Shown: one piece after another, positions 1 through 12,900 of the stretch
Layout: each line of letters begins with the position of its first letter
Position numbering within the stretch: the first letter of the stretch is position 1
Origin: Azadirachta indica
Lineage: Eukaryota; Streptophyta; Magnoliopsida; Sapindales; Meliaceae
Assembly (NCBI GenBank): GCA_022749755.1
Contig: CM040449.1
Location: 14,418,363 to 14,482,362 of the forward strand
Length of the DNA stretch: 64,000 nucleotides
Direction: 5' to 3'
Notes under the pieces: generated by a model
What the model was told of the DNA's origin: nothing
The model's input: only the letters and a program-made list of their open reading frames with translations
The model's database searches: none
Position numbers and translations under genes: made by a program

Positions 1-666
1 AATGGCTAGTTGGCTGCAAAACCGAGTTAATGCAAGTGAAAAAGGCAGGAAGGGGGAGGAACTGGCTGTAACCGATTTTAATTTAGCATGAGATTCGAAT
101 TCTCCTTTCCAATTTTTTGTGTATTATTGCACATAAGGAAGATTGACAATATTAAAAAAATGTTGTTATTTTTGTGGGTACTAGTTGGTTCAAGTGGTAA
201 GAGCTCTTGGCATAGTGCAATAATTTTGGATACAATATTTTAGAAAAGGAGAAAAATATTAAAAAGAAAGATAGGGAGCATTCAAACCATGGTCTCAAGT
301 CTAGCTGGAATTGTGGTACATGCAGAATTGAAATCTTTAAAACTTTTTGTAGGATATCCTAATGTAAAAAAGAAATAGGTCTGGGTTTTTTCAGTTACTC
401 TGACAGGTAGTGTTAGACCAACTTTAAATTATAAATATATTCGTACACATGAAAAGAAAATTTATGCCTGCCCATATTTATTGCCATCTTTGGTTGTTTT
501 TTAATTACTTTCGCATCTGTCTGAAGCTTTATTTCCGCTTTCCATGCCTTCCAGTAAATCAGCTGAATGTTCTTTATTTCAATTATTTTTCATACAAATT
601 ATTTATGATTTTGTAGTTCCATAACGATTAATTTTTTATATTCTAATGCTAATATTTTCTTTGTAG
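1..666 (+). other. 5' flank, probably leader intron of the transporter gene
   Basis: No coding region is visible. A pyrimidine-rich stretch ending in TTCTTTGTAG at 657-666 is a good 3' splice acceptor just before the untranslated leader of the transporter gene. The stretch is therefore best read as a 5' untranslated intron whose first exon lies at or beyond the left edge. The acceptor is seen directly; the intron is inferred. Confidence 0.45.
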
Positions 667-779
667 GACATTAATTGCCAAAGAGGGTAATTGCCCTGCA
701 CTTCTTGTGCATATGGATGGGTTTCTTCGTCAAGGCTGCTGAGGAATAAAATACACTAGGCTTATAAACTGTAAGAATT
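667..779 (+). other. 5' untranslated exon segment with two short upstream ORFs
   Basis: The leader lies between the acceptor at 666 and the start codon at 780. It holds two overlapping short upstream ORFs: ATG at 713 to TGA at 742 (9 codons) and ATG at 717 to TAA at 749 (10 codons). Neither reaches the main start. They could lower translation of the transporter, but no regulatory effect can be shown from sequence alone. Confidence 0.5.
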
Positions 780-3700
780 ATGTCTCCTGCTAGCAAAGCT
801 GACAGGAAGGCGGCAGCAGATGCAGCTGCTTGGATATTCAATATTGTCACCTCCGTTGGGATTATTATAGTCAATAAAGCCTTAATGGCTACATATGGCT
901 TTAGTTTTGGTAATTTCTCATTTGAAGTCCACATGGATATTTTTTTCCTTTTCAACATAATTACTTAGCAGCATGGGTGTACCGGAGGCTTTTTATTTAG
1001 TTTTAAAATGGCTTTATGCAATTCGATATTCTAATTCACCCTCATTAGTGCATACCTCGAGATTCTTTTATTTAGTCAAAAAATGGCTTTATGTATACTC
1101 ATAACAGAAAACAGTGTAACAATAGATAAACAGTTTTGAGTTTTATAATTAATTGTAAAAGTGTAATTATATTTCTAAATTTAGGAAAAGAAGTTTGTGA
1201 ATATCTGATAGAGAATTGCAGTCTAAGAAAGTCGAGAGAGAAGACTAGAAAGTTTGGTTTCTAATAATTTTGTTTAAGGTAATTCATTGCAATAATTGAA
1301 CAAATATTCAAAGAAGATGGTAAATGATTTGCAGGAAATAGGTACACAAGTTTTTTTTTTTTTTTTTTGTCTAATTAAGAAGAGAGGATATGTAGAAGTA
1401 ATTAAAAACAATTAAGTCAATTCAAATTACCATTTAATATAATTAACAGAAGCAGATTAAAATAAGATTTCTAGGTAGCAGACTGATAAGTCCACCAAAA
1501 CTGAAATTTACATAAAGCTTTATATTAGAATGCAGTTGACCTCAGTAAATCTGTTTTCTATGAGAAAAAGTAAATAAACAATGGTGGTGATAGTAATGAT
1601 GATAATTATTGTTTTCTTTGTAACCTTGGAGCTCATGATATAGAGAACTTTGTTTCCAATTTTTATTCAATTTAGAATTCATTAATAATATTAACATGTT
1701 GCTTATCGTCCTTTTCGTTCTTTGTTATTTATGTTAAATTACAACATTTTGTAGCCACAACATTAACTGGTTTGCACTTTGCCACCACAACCTTTATGAC
1801 GGCTGTTCTAAGGTGGCTCGGATACATCCAACCCTCTCATCTACCCCTTGCAGAGCGTCTAAAATTTGTTGTTTTTGCAAACTTCTCTATTGTTGGTATG
1901 AATGTGAGTCTGATGTGGAACTCAGTGGGGTTCTATCAGGTAGATATTTATACACCGAGATTTAACTATTAAGTTTTCAGAATGCTTTTAGCAATTACAT
2001 ATTTCTCTAACTTTCTTATCAGATTGCAAAACTGAGTATGATCCCTGTATCCTGCCTTTTGGAAGTTGCGTTGGACAAGATTCGATACTCCAGAGACACA
2101 AAGTTAAGCATAGCAGTTGTTCTATTGGGTGTTGGTGTTTGCACAGTTACTGATGTAAGCGTCAATGCCAGAGGTTTCATAGCTGCCTTTATTGCAGTTT
2201 GGAGCACTTCAATGCAACAGTATGTAAGTTGTCTGTCCTGAGCACATCACCTTTAACTGTCTAGATCTCTATAGTTGGCTAATTTATTTTGTTTGTGCAT
2301 TATTATTATATTTGAACATTCACTCAATTTCTTTTTATTATAAGAGTGGGTTGATAAACAATTTTGGCAACATTGTGACTGCAGTATGTGCATCACCTTC
2401 AACGGAAGTATTCACTCACTTCTTTCAATCTATTGGGACATACTGCTCCTGCCCAAGCTGCAACACTTTTGGTAATAGGCCCATTCCTTGATTATTGGTT
2501 GACAGACAAAAGACTTGATGCCTATGACTATAACATAGCCTCAGTGGTAAGTAGAACAGAAATTATATCTTTCTAAATTTTTATGTATCACAGTTATGTT
2601 TGCAATCATGGTCATTAGAGCTGGATAGTGTTTTTTGGGTCTTTCCTTACCTGCTAGCATAAGCTTTTGGCAAGTGGTCACTTAACATGTTACCAGAGCC
2701 CAGAGATCCTGTGTCTGGGTCCTCATATTTGATCTGCATTGGTATTTGTTTCTGTCTTTTGTCGTTATTTGCACTGGGTCCACGTGATAAGCTTTTTTAT
2801 TATTGATCTTGCACACATTGGGGCTGTTAGAGCTTAGTACTACTGTATTGACCCATACTTAAGCTTTTGGGGCGATTGATAACTTAATTTAGATATGGAC
2901 CAGATCTGAACCTTCTATTTGTTGAACATTTTTATGCCGCATAGATCAAATAATTATTGAACACATGTATTAAAAAAAATAATTTTTGCACAAGCATGCT
3001 GATTTGGGGAATGGCAAGTGTTTATATGTAGAGAAAACTTTGATTTATAAATGGTTATGTGTATCATGTCCACTTCTTCCTGCTGTTGAACAGTACAAAC
3101 ATTCTCATAAGTTCTAATTTCATCAGTGCTTGGCTATCTCTTGTAAAGCATGACCTTATGGTTCTTACATGCCATCTAAAGCCTAAAACTGTTGATTGAA
3201 GGAAAACAATTTTCTATATTAGACCTTGGTCTATAACTTCACATTTAAACCTATAAATTCCTTGCATTGCCATCCCTTCTCTCTTTCTCTCACTTGCTAC
3301 ATTATTTTTGTTGGACATTTAATTGCTCTCATGTAAGTATTATACATATGTTGGCCCCTGTTTGAGGCTTATTAACATTGTCAGTCTTTTACAAAGTTTT
3401 TATTTTGAGTACAAGAGAAAAATAAGAATCGCTACTCACAATTCCAATGGCATTTCGGCCTGCAGATTTTTATAATTGTGTCATGCACTATAGCAGTAGG
3501 GACAAACCTCAGCCAGTTCATCTGCATTGGCAGATTCACAGCTGTGTCCTTCCAAGTTCTTGGTCATATGAAGACGATATTTGTATTGATCATGGGGTTC
3601 ATCTTTTTCGGAAAAGAAGGTCTCAACTTGCATGTGGTTCTGGGTATGATCATTGCTATAGTTGGAATGATTTGGTACAGCAATGCCTCAACAAAGCCTG

Positions 3701-3795
3701 GCGGAAAGGAACGTCGGAGCTATTCACTTCCTACAGGCAGACCTCAAAAACATGGCAGTTTGGCAGAATCCAATGAGGATGATGATAAAGTCTGA
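780..3795 (+). CDS. URGT: UDP-rhamnose/UDP-galactose transporter-like protein (NST-KT clade), complete, five coding exons
   Basis: This is a Golgi nucleotide-sugar antiporter of the drug/metabolite transporter superfamily (triose-phosphate translocator-like branch), expected to import UDP-rhamnose and/or UDP-galactose in exchange for UMP for pectin and other polysaccharide synthesis. Exons are 780-909, 1755-1939, 2023-2223, 2385-2546 and 3466-3795, all with GT-AG borders and a continuous frame giving 335 aa. This length fits the family (about 335-350 aa). Family hallmarks are [12 protein letters not shown] near residue 30, [13 protein letters not shown] near 95, [12 protein letters not shown] near 110, [11 protein letters not shown] near 145, and [11 protein letters not shown] with MIWYSNAS towards the C-terminus. 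About ten hydrophobic segments are present. The tail is hydrophilic and ends in acidic residues. It is most like the Arabidopsis URGT4-6 subgroup from memory; the exact paralogue and substrate are not settled. Confidence 0.93.
2655..2900 (+). repeat. Dispersed retroelement remnant in the fourth coding intron of the transporter gene
   Basis: The stretch has TTAACATGTTACCAGAGCC at about 2684-2702, close to the usual initiator-Met tRNA primer-binding sequence. Next comes GTTAGAGCTTAGTACTACT at 2826-2844 and then a TTAAGCTTTTGGGG stretch. The same combination recurs in reverse at about 52795-53020 and in part at 60610-60694. It is probably debris of an LTR element or SINE family. No coding remnant is present. 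Confidence 0.4.
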
Positions 3796-4899
3796 TTATA
3801 CAGGTAGGAGGATTAAGTTGAGCATACAAACATAGCTGCTGATTGATTTTCACTTGAGATTAGAAATTACCAATCATTTGATTCTTCTAATTATTTCACT
3901 GCTCGTTGTGTAACTTGCTAGCTTTCTATATTTCTATTTGAATCCCATTGAGGGAAAAGATTTTTTTCAGATAGGGTAGGTTCCCTATAAATTTTGCTTT
4001 TTCTTGCTTCAGAAATATAAGTTACGTTAATTATTCTTTTTCCCCATATAATTTCTAAACCAATACAATACTGTTTCTTTCTTCACCTTCTTTTTGAAGT
4101 CAGTCTCTATGCTTTCATAATTGATTTCAGCCGTGAGTTAAGTCTGCCTTTAATTCATCTTGCAATGATCCCGCATTCATTTGTCAAAACATCTATTCAT
4201 ACAAAATTCTTCATATGAATTATCTCATATCCATCAAAATAGTATATTAATTGCCGAGACGCATGCCCTAAATGTCTAGCTAATGAAGTGAATTAAGTAG
4301 TTTTCTAGCTAATGATGTGAATTAGGTAGTTTTCAAGGTAAGAGAAATGTTTTGGGCATATATATTCTATTTCCATCTTAAATTGCAAGGCATATCATAT
4401 AGTTCCCGATTTAATGCCAAAACTTTCACTAGCCTATCTTAATAGTCTTCAGTTTATATTAAAATTCAATAACCCACTATGTTTATTAACTAAAATCTGA
4501 ATTTCCCACAACAAATTTCTTCGTTCAACACTGATAATCTTGAGTCACATCGAACTCAATCGGCGGCAGCATTCAAGTCTCGAGCTACTTAACTTCATCC
4601 CATATTCGGTTTAAAATTGTAATTCCACGAAATATGGAGTATTATGCATCACAGGCACACAGGAGGTTGAAAAATATTAAGATAAAAAAAATCACATCTG
4701 AATAAATTGCTAACGTTCTGAACGAGAAAAATTTTACCACTTGAAAAATTGACAGAAAAAGACACAGTTCACATGCCTGCTAAGGCATCCGAAAGTAAGA
4801 AAATGAAATCTAATATTGTCTGACCCAAACATTCCTCAAAAGCAAAACCAACTGTCCCTGACCATGTATATAATAGTTCAAACATTGATGAAGACATTC
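3796..4899. other. Intergenic space between convergent genes (transporter and RPS18), including both 3' UTRs
   Basis: The two genes converge here: the transporter stops at 3795 and RPS18 stops at 4900. The stretch is AT-rich with no supported coding region. It must hold both polyadenylation sites, but I cannot place them confidently. A short 29-bp direct duplication is present at 4275-4332. Confidence 0.6.
4275..4332. repeat. Two-copy 29-bp direct repeat
   Basis: TCTAGCTAATGAAGTGAATT at 4275 recurs at 4304 as TCTAGCTAATGATGTGAATT, followed each time by AAGTAGTTT or AGGTAGTTT. Spacing is 29 bp. It is a simple local duplication in noncoding DNA. Confidence 0.8.
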
Positions 4900-6454
<1,555 letters not shown>

Positions 6455-6529
6455 CTTGTACGTAGAGACGGGTGAAGAAGAAGACAGAGTAGTGTAGAGG
6501 CTCTTCGGCGTCAATGGAATAGCCAACTG

Positions 6530-6600
6530 AGAAGTTGGATTAGGGTTTTTAAAGCGCCTTTTATATGACGCGTTGGCTTCACTCCCACTAGGGTTTTGAT
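6530..6600 (-). promoter_or_regulatory. RPS18 core promoter with telo-boxes and TATA
   Basis: Reading the minus strand, AAACCCTAA (telo-box) lies at 6540-6548 and a second telo-box-like AAAACCCTAG at 6588-6597. A TATAAAA sequence lies at 6559-6565. Telo-boxes near the transcription start are a known hallmark of plant ribosomal-protein genes and support co-regulated, proliferation-linked expression. The start site is probably about 30 bp downstream of the TATA, near 6530; this is inferred. Confidence 0.65.
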
Positions 6601-6659
6601 GCTGTGAGACTATTTTGCCCTCACCAAATCTCTTAAACCCCATCACATATAGTTCTTCT

Positions 6660-8330
6660 TTCTTCTTTTTCCTTTCCTTTTGTCATAAATTCAAAAAATG
6701 TCGATCATATTTTAATTATATATTATCAATTAGTGCTTGATCAATACAATTATGATCAATTTGACTATTTTGTTTTATCAATTTTGGCCTTTTTTTTTAA
6801 AATTTTTTAAAAATATCTAATTTTAATGCATAAATTCACTTTTCATCACTATTCAATGTCGTCTTCAAAATGATTATAACAATAAATTTTAGACAAAAAT
6901 ACTTTCATAATCAATTTTTTACTAGCAACTTTTTACAAATTTAAAAGTGCACTCTCGAACAAAAAGAAAAAAAAAATTTTTTTATTAGAAAGTGAATTTT
7001 CAAATACGAAAAAAATTGAAACTGATCATTTTTTAATAAACTTTTTATGAGACCGGTTAAGGGAACAATTTTCTCTAAAAAATTTTTAGTTAGTCATTTT
7101 TTAATACAATTTTGGATAGCAACTATTTATGAACTTTAGAATTAAAATTAGGTGATTTTAGAAAAATTTCTTTTGTTTTTTTTTTTGTGTTTTGTTGGTG
7201 GTTTTTGTTCGATAAAACTTGCTTAAATTTAATTATTATTTATTTTAAATGAATCGCTCACACCTATAAGTACTCATTTAATGAATGAATTACTAATATA
7301 AATAATTTATTTGTGTAAAATTTTAGAATTTAGTCGAAAAAATTAGGATTATTTTCACATTTAGCCAAGTAAAAATTTTCTTTCTTAATACTAACCAAAG
7401 ACACACTTCTAGACCCTTTTACCTAGGTAGCCTAATTTTACAAAAATTTTTCAAATTCCTAATTTTTCAAAAAAAAAAAAAAAAACTCTACTCTCCTAAT
7501 TTGATTCACAAAAACTAGCCATTGTAGGGGATTTTTACCTGACTGACCCGAGAAACAATTGACCCCTAAGCTTATCCTTACCCGATTTGAGCCAAAGCAA
7601 ATTTTAATGTTAAGTCAACTAACAATAGGACATAATGCAATATTTTTAAAACACCGACCGAGTTACTTAGTAATTAAGCAAACTTGATAGGGCTATCACG
7701 CAATTTTCCCCGTAAAGGCATATTAGGATAATAAATTTATTAACGAAATAGAGAAAATATGGAAGATAAATCTCAGTTGCAATAAAATTTTTAGAGGAGG
7801 ACATTGGATACCATAGATGGGCTCGATTAAAATGTACAATATAATGACCACAAATATTGGAAACTACTCGAATGTGCTTCTTAGAGATATATCTTCCCTT
7901 CTTATTATCATATATTGGTTGAGTATTTAAGAAGAACATTAGTAGTAGTGTGTGCAGAAATGTTACATTTTATTATAAGATTCTTTGTTTTAAATTCTAT
8001 ACTACATACTTTACTTGCAACTTATGAAGAATCTATCCATCTTCTTCGTCACAAATTAAGTTGAGTAGCTCCAAATAAGATTTGTTCCACCAATATTTTG
8101 TCATCAGTGTAAAAAAGACTCATTCGGTCATTATAAAATGTAGCACATGCCTTCGACCTAAGAGAAACGTAAAAAAATGAGAAATGTAGTCATCGTCAGC
8201 AAATTGGACATGACCATCACACTTAAATATATCTAAAAAATATGTTATTTGACACTAAAATATATTCATATATAAAAAAATTCACTATTTTTCCTAAAAC
8301 ATTAATAATTTTGATTATATTGCAAATAAA
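6660..8330. other. AT-rich intergenic spacer, no gene seen
   Basis: The stretch is strongly AT-rich with homopolymer runs (A run near 7470). Open frames near 7667-7939 are low-complexity and match no family I recognise. It lies upstream of the RPS18 promoter and may contain distal regulatory DNA or decayed repeats. Confidence 0.6.
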
Positions 8331-8969
8331 ACATTATAAGATATCAAAATTTAATGTGTAATTATAAATAGTACTCCTAATAAAGAAAATTGCATACAAT
8401 ATTTTTTGAATGCATTAAAAAGAGAAAAAAAAAAAAACTGAAAAATCGATGTAGTTTGTTCCTTATCTTGCTCATAGAGTCATTAATCACTTTCCTAAAT
8501 TCAATTGTAAACAATCCAAAATTTTGCTGACAATCAACCATTTGGATTACAAAATAATGATAATCTAACATCTTTACATCCTTTTTAAACATGCATCATC
8601 TGTCAATTTCCTTAATTCCTTTTCTCTTGTAAATTCCTTCTCCTCTCAACGAATACTTTATTTGCATTTGTGAATCTACAATATTTTTAATCCATAAATT
8701 TAAAAATAACAATACACCTTAGTTTATAAAAAATAAAAAGCTTCATTTAGCACACATTATAAGACATCAAATTTAATATGTAAATAGTACTCAAAATAAA
8801 GAAAATTGTATTAAAATTCAATATTTTTTGAACACATCAAAAAGAAGGAAAAACACACAAAAAAAATTGCACTATGTTCGTTATTTTGCTCACAAATTCA
8901 TTAATCACTTTCCTAAATTCAATTGTGCAAGCAATCCAAAATTCTGTTGACAATGAACCATTTGAATCA
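8331..8969. repeat. Local direct duplication of about 220 bp, offset about 420 bp
   Basis: The block at 8331-8551 recurs at about 8753-8969. Both copies run in the same order from ACATTATAAGA through AATAAAGAAAATTG, CAATATTTTTTGAA and TTCATTAATCAC/GTCATTAATCAC to CTTTCCTAAATTCAATTGT and ACAATCAACCATTTG/ACAATGAACCATTTG. Divergence is noticeable, so the duplication is not recent. The open frame on the minus strand of the first copy (8377-8592) is not preserved in the second and is not a gene. Confidence 0.75.
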
Positions 8970-9139
8970 TCTCCCATAAATCAAGGTAGGCATATATATT
9001 TATCCTAATATTTTGTTATGATTTTAGCTCTTAATCATGTGTTTTATCTTAAGATTACATTGCATTGAGTTTTTTTTAAGTAATTGTAGGAACTAAAGAA
9101 AAAAAAAAACCTAAAAACACGCCAAAGAAAAAGGAAATA

Positions 9140-10331
9140 TGATACGAACCCCGAGTATATTAAACTTGAGACTCAATATCTTTACGCATGGAAGCAGCCT
9201 CTTGGAAAGATAAATCAGATTCACCCAAGTCTGCAACCCAATTTCAACTTGTGAAATAGAACTTTAGAATAAATACTCTCAAAGTAATTAGCTTTGATTG
9301 TAAGAACCTTGATTCAAGCAAGAATCAAAACAAGAGAAAACACTCTCAATTTAATTTCATTCGAAAAAGTAATTTTCCCTCCATGGGAGCATGTGGCTGA
9401 ATATATAAGGGTACAAGAGATAAGTAACCCTAATTGGAGTATTTGGCTACAAAATTAAACTTATTTTAACTTAAAATAAAATAAACTGAATTTGGGCTTA
9501 ATAATTAGAGTTAACAGCCCAAACACATAACAAATTATAAATATATGTTTATAAATAAGACTAAAATAGCTAATGGGCTTGAACAGCAACTTAGCCCAAA
9601 CTGACACATGGAATCCGAAACTTGCATCACGATGACGATCTGATTCAAACTGCAATTAAAAGACTTGAACATGCTTGCTTAGCCTTGAGACATCATTCGA
9701 ATATGGTCTTATACAAATTTGAGAAGTTGAATTCCATAGAAGCTTTAATCTTTAGGTTTTACCTTCTTATATTTGTGTCAATGTTACCAAGCTCTGATTA
9801 TTATCTTGAAGTCCAAGCTTGATATTTGACTCTTTCTTACACTCTTGAATTGTTGCCACACCTAGGAGTGACCAAACAAAAATAAATAAAAAGAGACACA
9901 AAAGAAACGAATTAGACAAAGACAAAATCAATCGAATTGGAGATTGATAGAACCCAAACTTGACTTGCTGTGAATTGAAAGGAAACCCTCTGCTTGTTTT
10001 TTTTTTTTTGATATAATAAACACAAAAAATAAAAATAAATGGAATTGAAGCAAAACACACTCAGAAACTAAAGAAACAAATAGACAAATTTGAAAGACGA
10101 TATAACCTGATTTAGAGCCGTAACTCTGATACCAAGCTCTGATTATTGTCTTGAAGTTCAAACTTGATATTTGACTCTTTCTTACACTCTTGAATTGTTG
10201 CAAGATCATCCCACAAACCTTGAATCATCCCATTCAATGCATCTTTGAATTTCTTCATTCTTGCTCTTGTAACGGGACCATTAGGTAGCTGAATTGGATC
10301 ATTGCTCTTGTGTGCATCCGTATTTGCATCA
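9140..10331 (-). repeat. 3' LTR of the chromovirus, chimeric, with a 345-bp internal insertion
   Basis: This LTR is 1192 bp against 847 bp for its partner. The extra 345 bp (9857-10201) consist of a copy of the element's own leader and primer-binding site (9857 to about 10130; compare 15480-15754), followed by a repeat of LTR bases 9786-9856 at 10131-10201. The rest aligns collinearly with the 5' LTR. TG at 9140 and CA at 10330-10331 are intact. Confidence 0.9.
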
Positions 10332-11651
10332 TTCCCTCGCTTCTCAAGATGATTCGTCCATGAATCTTCACCATCTACATGAAAAGGAGAAAGATCAGCC
10401 ACATTAAAAGTTGCATTCACAGTATACTCACCAGGAAGATCCAATTTGTAGGCATTATCATTGATCTTCTCAACAACTTGAAAGGGACCATCTCCTCTTG
10501 GATGTAGTTTTGACTTCCTTTGAATTGGAAACCTTTCCTTTCGCATATGTACCCAAACCCAATCACCAGGCTCGAATACAACGCGCCTTCATCCTTTGTT
10601 ACTTGATTTGTAATTTGTTGATTCTTCTTTTCAATGTTCTTGCGCACATCTGCATGTAGTTTTCTCACCAATTTTGCTTTCGTTTTCCCATCTAAGCTAG
10701 TTCTTTCATCACAAGGTAAAAGAACTAAATCCAAAGGGGTTAGTGGGTTAAAGCCATAAACAATTTCAAACGGTGAAAAACCAGTAGTAGAATGCACAAC
10801 TCTATTATATGCGAATTCAACAAATGGAATGCACTCTTCCCAATTCTTCAAATTCTTTTGGATAATAGCACGTAACAAAGTTCCCAAAGTCCTATTCACA
10901 ACTTCTGTTTGACCATCAGTTTGTGGGTGACAAGTAGTAGAATATAACAATTTCGTACCTAATTTACTCCACAAAACTTTTCAAAAATGACTTAGAAACT
11001 TCACATCTCTATCACTAACAATAGTTTTTGGAATGCCATGCAAACGCACTACTTCCCTAAAGAACATATTTGCAATATTAGTGGCATCATTAGTTTTATT
11101 ATAAGGTATAAAGTGTGACATTTTAGAAAACCTATCAACCACTACAAAAATAGAATCTTCCCCTTTTTCGATATAGGTAAACCCAAAACAAAATTCATGG
11201 AAATATTAGTCCAAGGTTCACTAGAAACAGGTAAAGGAGTATACAAACCTTGATTTAAAACTTTGGATTTAGCTTGTTTGCACACAACACATCTACCACA
11301 AACTCTTTACACATCAGTTTTCATTTTAGGCCAATAGAAGTGTTCATCTAAAGTGTCTAAAGTTTTTGTAATGCCAAAATGTCCCATTAAACCACCCCCA
11401 TGAGACTCTTTTACAAGCAATTCTCTCAAAGAACAAATAGGTATGCACAATTTATTTTCTTTAAACAAAAACCCATCCATTCTATAAAACTTACCATATG
11501 CAGCTTTCTCACATACTTTGAAAATGCTAGAAAAGTCAGTATCATCATCATAAAGAGTTTTAATATGTTCAAATCCAAGCATTCTTGCATCTAAAGCATT
11601 AAGTAAAGTATACCTCCGTGAAAGTGCATCAGCCACAACATTGTCTTTACC
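10112..11651 (-). pseudogene. Chromovirus integrase region (frameshifted), reading into the 3' LTR
   Basis: The minus-strand frames cover the end of RNase H and then integrase. The zinc-binding part has the histidine pair in SHGGGLMGHFGITKT and the cysteine pair in VCGRCVVCKQ. The catalytic core contains VVVDRFSKM, a second aspartate in [10 protein letters not shown] and the glutamate in [13 protein letters not shown]-terminal GPY/F-type module follows near 10420-10500. The reading is broken by stops near 11305 and 10980 and by a frame change between about 10550 and 10620. The last frame continues past the PPT and LTR border at 10331 to a stop at 10112, so the C-terminal tail (including NGPVTRARMKKFKDAL) is LTR-encoded. 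Confidence 0.88.
10332..10345 (-). promoter_or_regulatory. Polypurine tract of the chromovirus
   Basis: On the minus strand, GAGAAGCGAGGGAA directly abuts the TGATGC start of the 3' LTR. It primes plus-strand DNA synthesis in LTR retrotransposons. The position and purine content fit well. Confidence 0.8.
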
Positions 11652-12900
11652 TTACTTGTATTTAATCACATAAGGAAAAGTCTCAATAAATTCGACCCAT
11701 TTGGCATGTCGTTTGTTCAACTTACCTTGACTTTTAATGAACTTCAAAGATTGATGGTCAGTATGAATAACAAATTCCTTAGGCGACAAGAAATGCTGCC
11801 AGTTTTCCAAAACTCTAACCAAAGCATAAAGCTCTTTGTCGTAAGTAAGATAATTCAATGAGGCGCCACGGAGCTTTTCACTAAAATAGGCAATTGGCCT
11901 CTTTTCCTGCATAAGAACAGCCCCAATGCCCAATCCTGATGCATCACATTCAAGTTCAAAAGTATTAGCAAAGTTAGGCAAGGCAAGAATGGGTGCCTTA
12001 CAAAGCTTATCTTTCAATAAAGTAAATGTATGCTCTTGTTCTTTGTCCCACTTAAAAGTACAATTCTTTTTAATTACCTCTGTAAGGGGTGCCGCAATGG
12101 TGCTAAAATCTTTTACAAATCGTCTATAAAAACTAGCCAATCCATAAAAACTTCTTACCTCACTTACCGATTTAGGAATAGGCCAATTTTTTATAGCACT
12201 TACCTTCTCTTCATCAACTTCAATGCCTTGAGCACTTACCACGAAACCTAAAAACACAATTCGATCTAAACAAAAAGAACACTTTTTAATGTTAGCATAT
12301 AACTTTTCTTTCCTCAAAATATCAAGTACAGCCCTTAAATGTTCTACGTATTCATTCGAATTTTTGGAATACACAAGAATATCATCAAAGTATACAACAA
12401 CAAATTTTCCAATTAAATCTTTCAAAACATGGTTCATAAGCCTCATGAAAGTACTAGGTGCATTAGTTAAACCAAAAGGTATAACTAACCATTCATACAG
12501 ACCATATTTTGTTTTGAACGCAGTTTTCCACTCATCACCCTCTCTCATGCGAATTTGATGATACCCACTTTTCAAATCAATTTTGCTAAAGATAGTAGAA
12601 CCATATAATTCATCAAGCATATCATCTAGCCTAGGAATAGGATGGCGATACTTTACCGTAATGTTATTAATTGCCCGACAATCAACACACATACGCCAAG
12701 AGCCATCTTTCTTAGGTACCAACAGAACAGGAACAGCATATAGACTCATACTTTCTCTAACATATCCCTTGGTTAACAACTCCTCAACTTGCCTTTGAAG
12801 CTCTTTTGTCTCCTCGGGATTACTCCTATAGGCTAGTTTATTTGGAATTGAAGCTCTAGGAATAAAATCGATCTGATGCTCGATACCCCTAATGGTGGCG
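11652..12900 (-). pseudogene. Chromovirus reverse transcriptase and RNase H
   Basis: The long frame 12779-11652 (375 codons) holds nearly the whole RT and RNase H. RT motifs in order are [48 protein letters not shown] and the catalytic [12 protein letters not shown]. RNase H follows with [28 protein letters not shown] and [10 protein letters not shown]. The frame ends at a TAA (11652) where related elements have a sense codon; the missing end continues as GKDNVVADALSRR in the next ORF. The N-terminal 120 bases upstream of 12780 are in other frames, with a stop in the segment before [12 protein letters not shown]. Confidence 0.92.

Noticed and set aside
180..420. Possible SINE (TTGGTTCAAGTGGTAAGAG followed by a weak ATTCAAACC)
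   Set aside because: The A-box-like part is suggestive but the B-box is poor and no poly-A end or target duplication is seen.
671..958. 95-codon open frame antisense to the first transporter exon
   Set aside because: It is the shadow of a conserved coding exon on the opposite strand.
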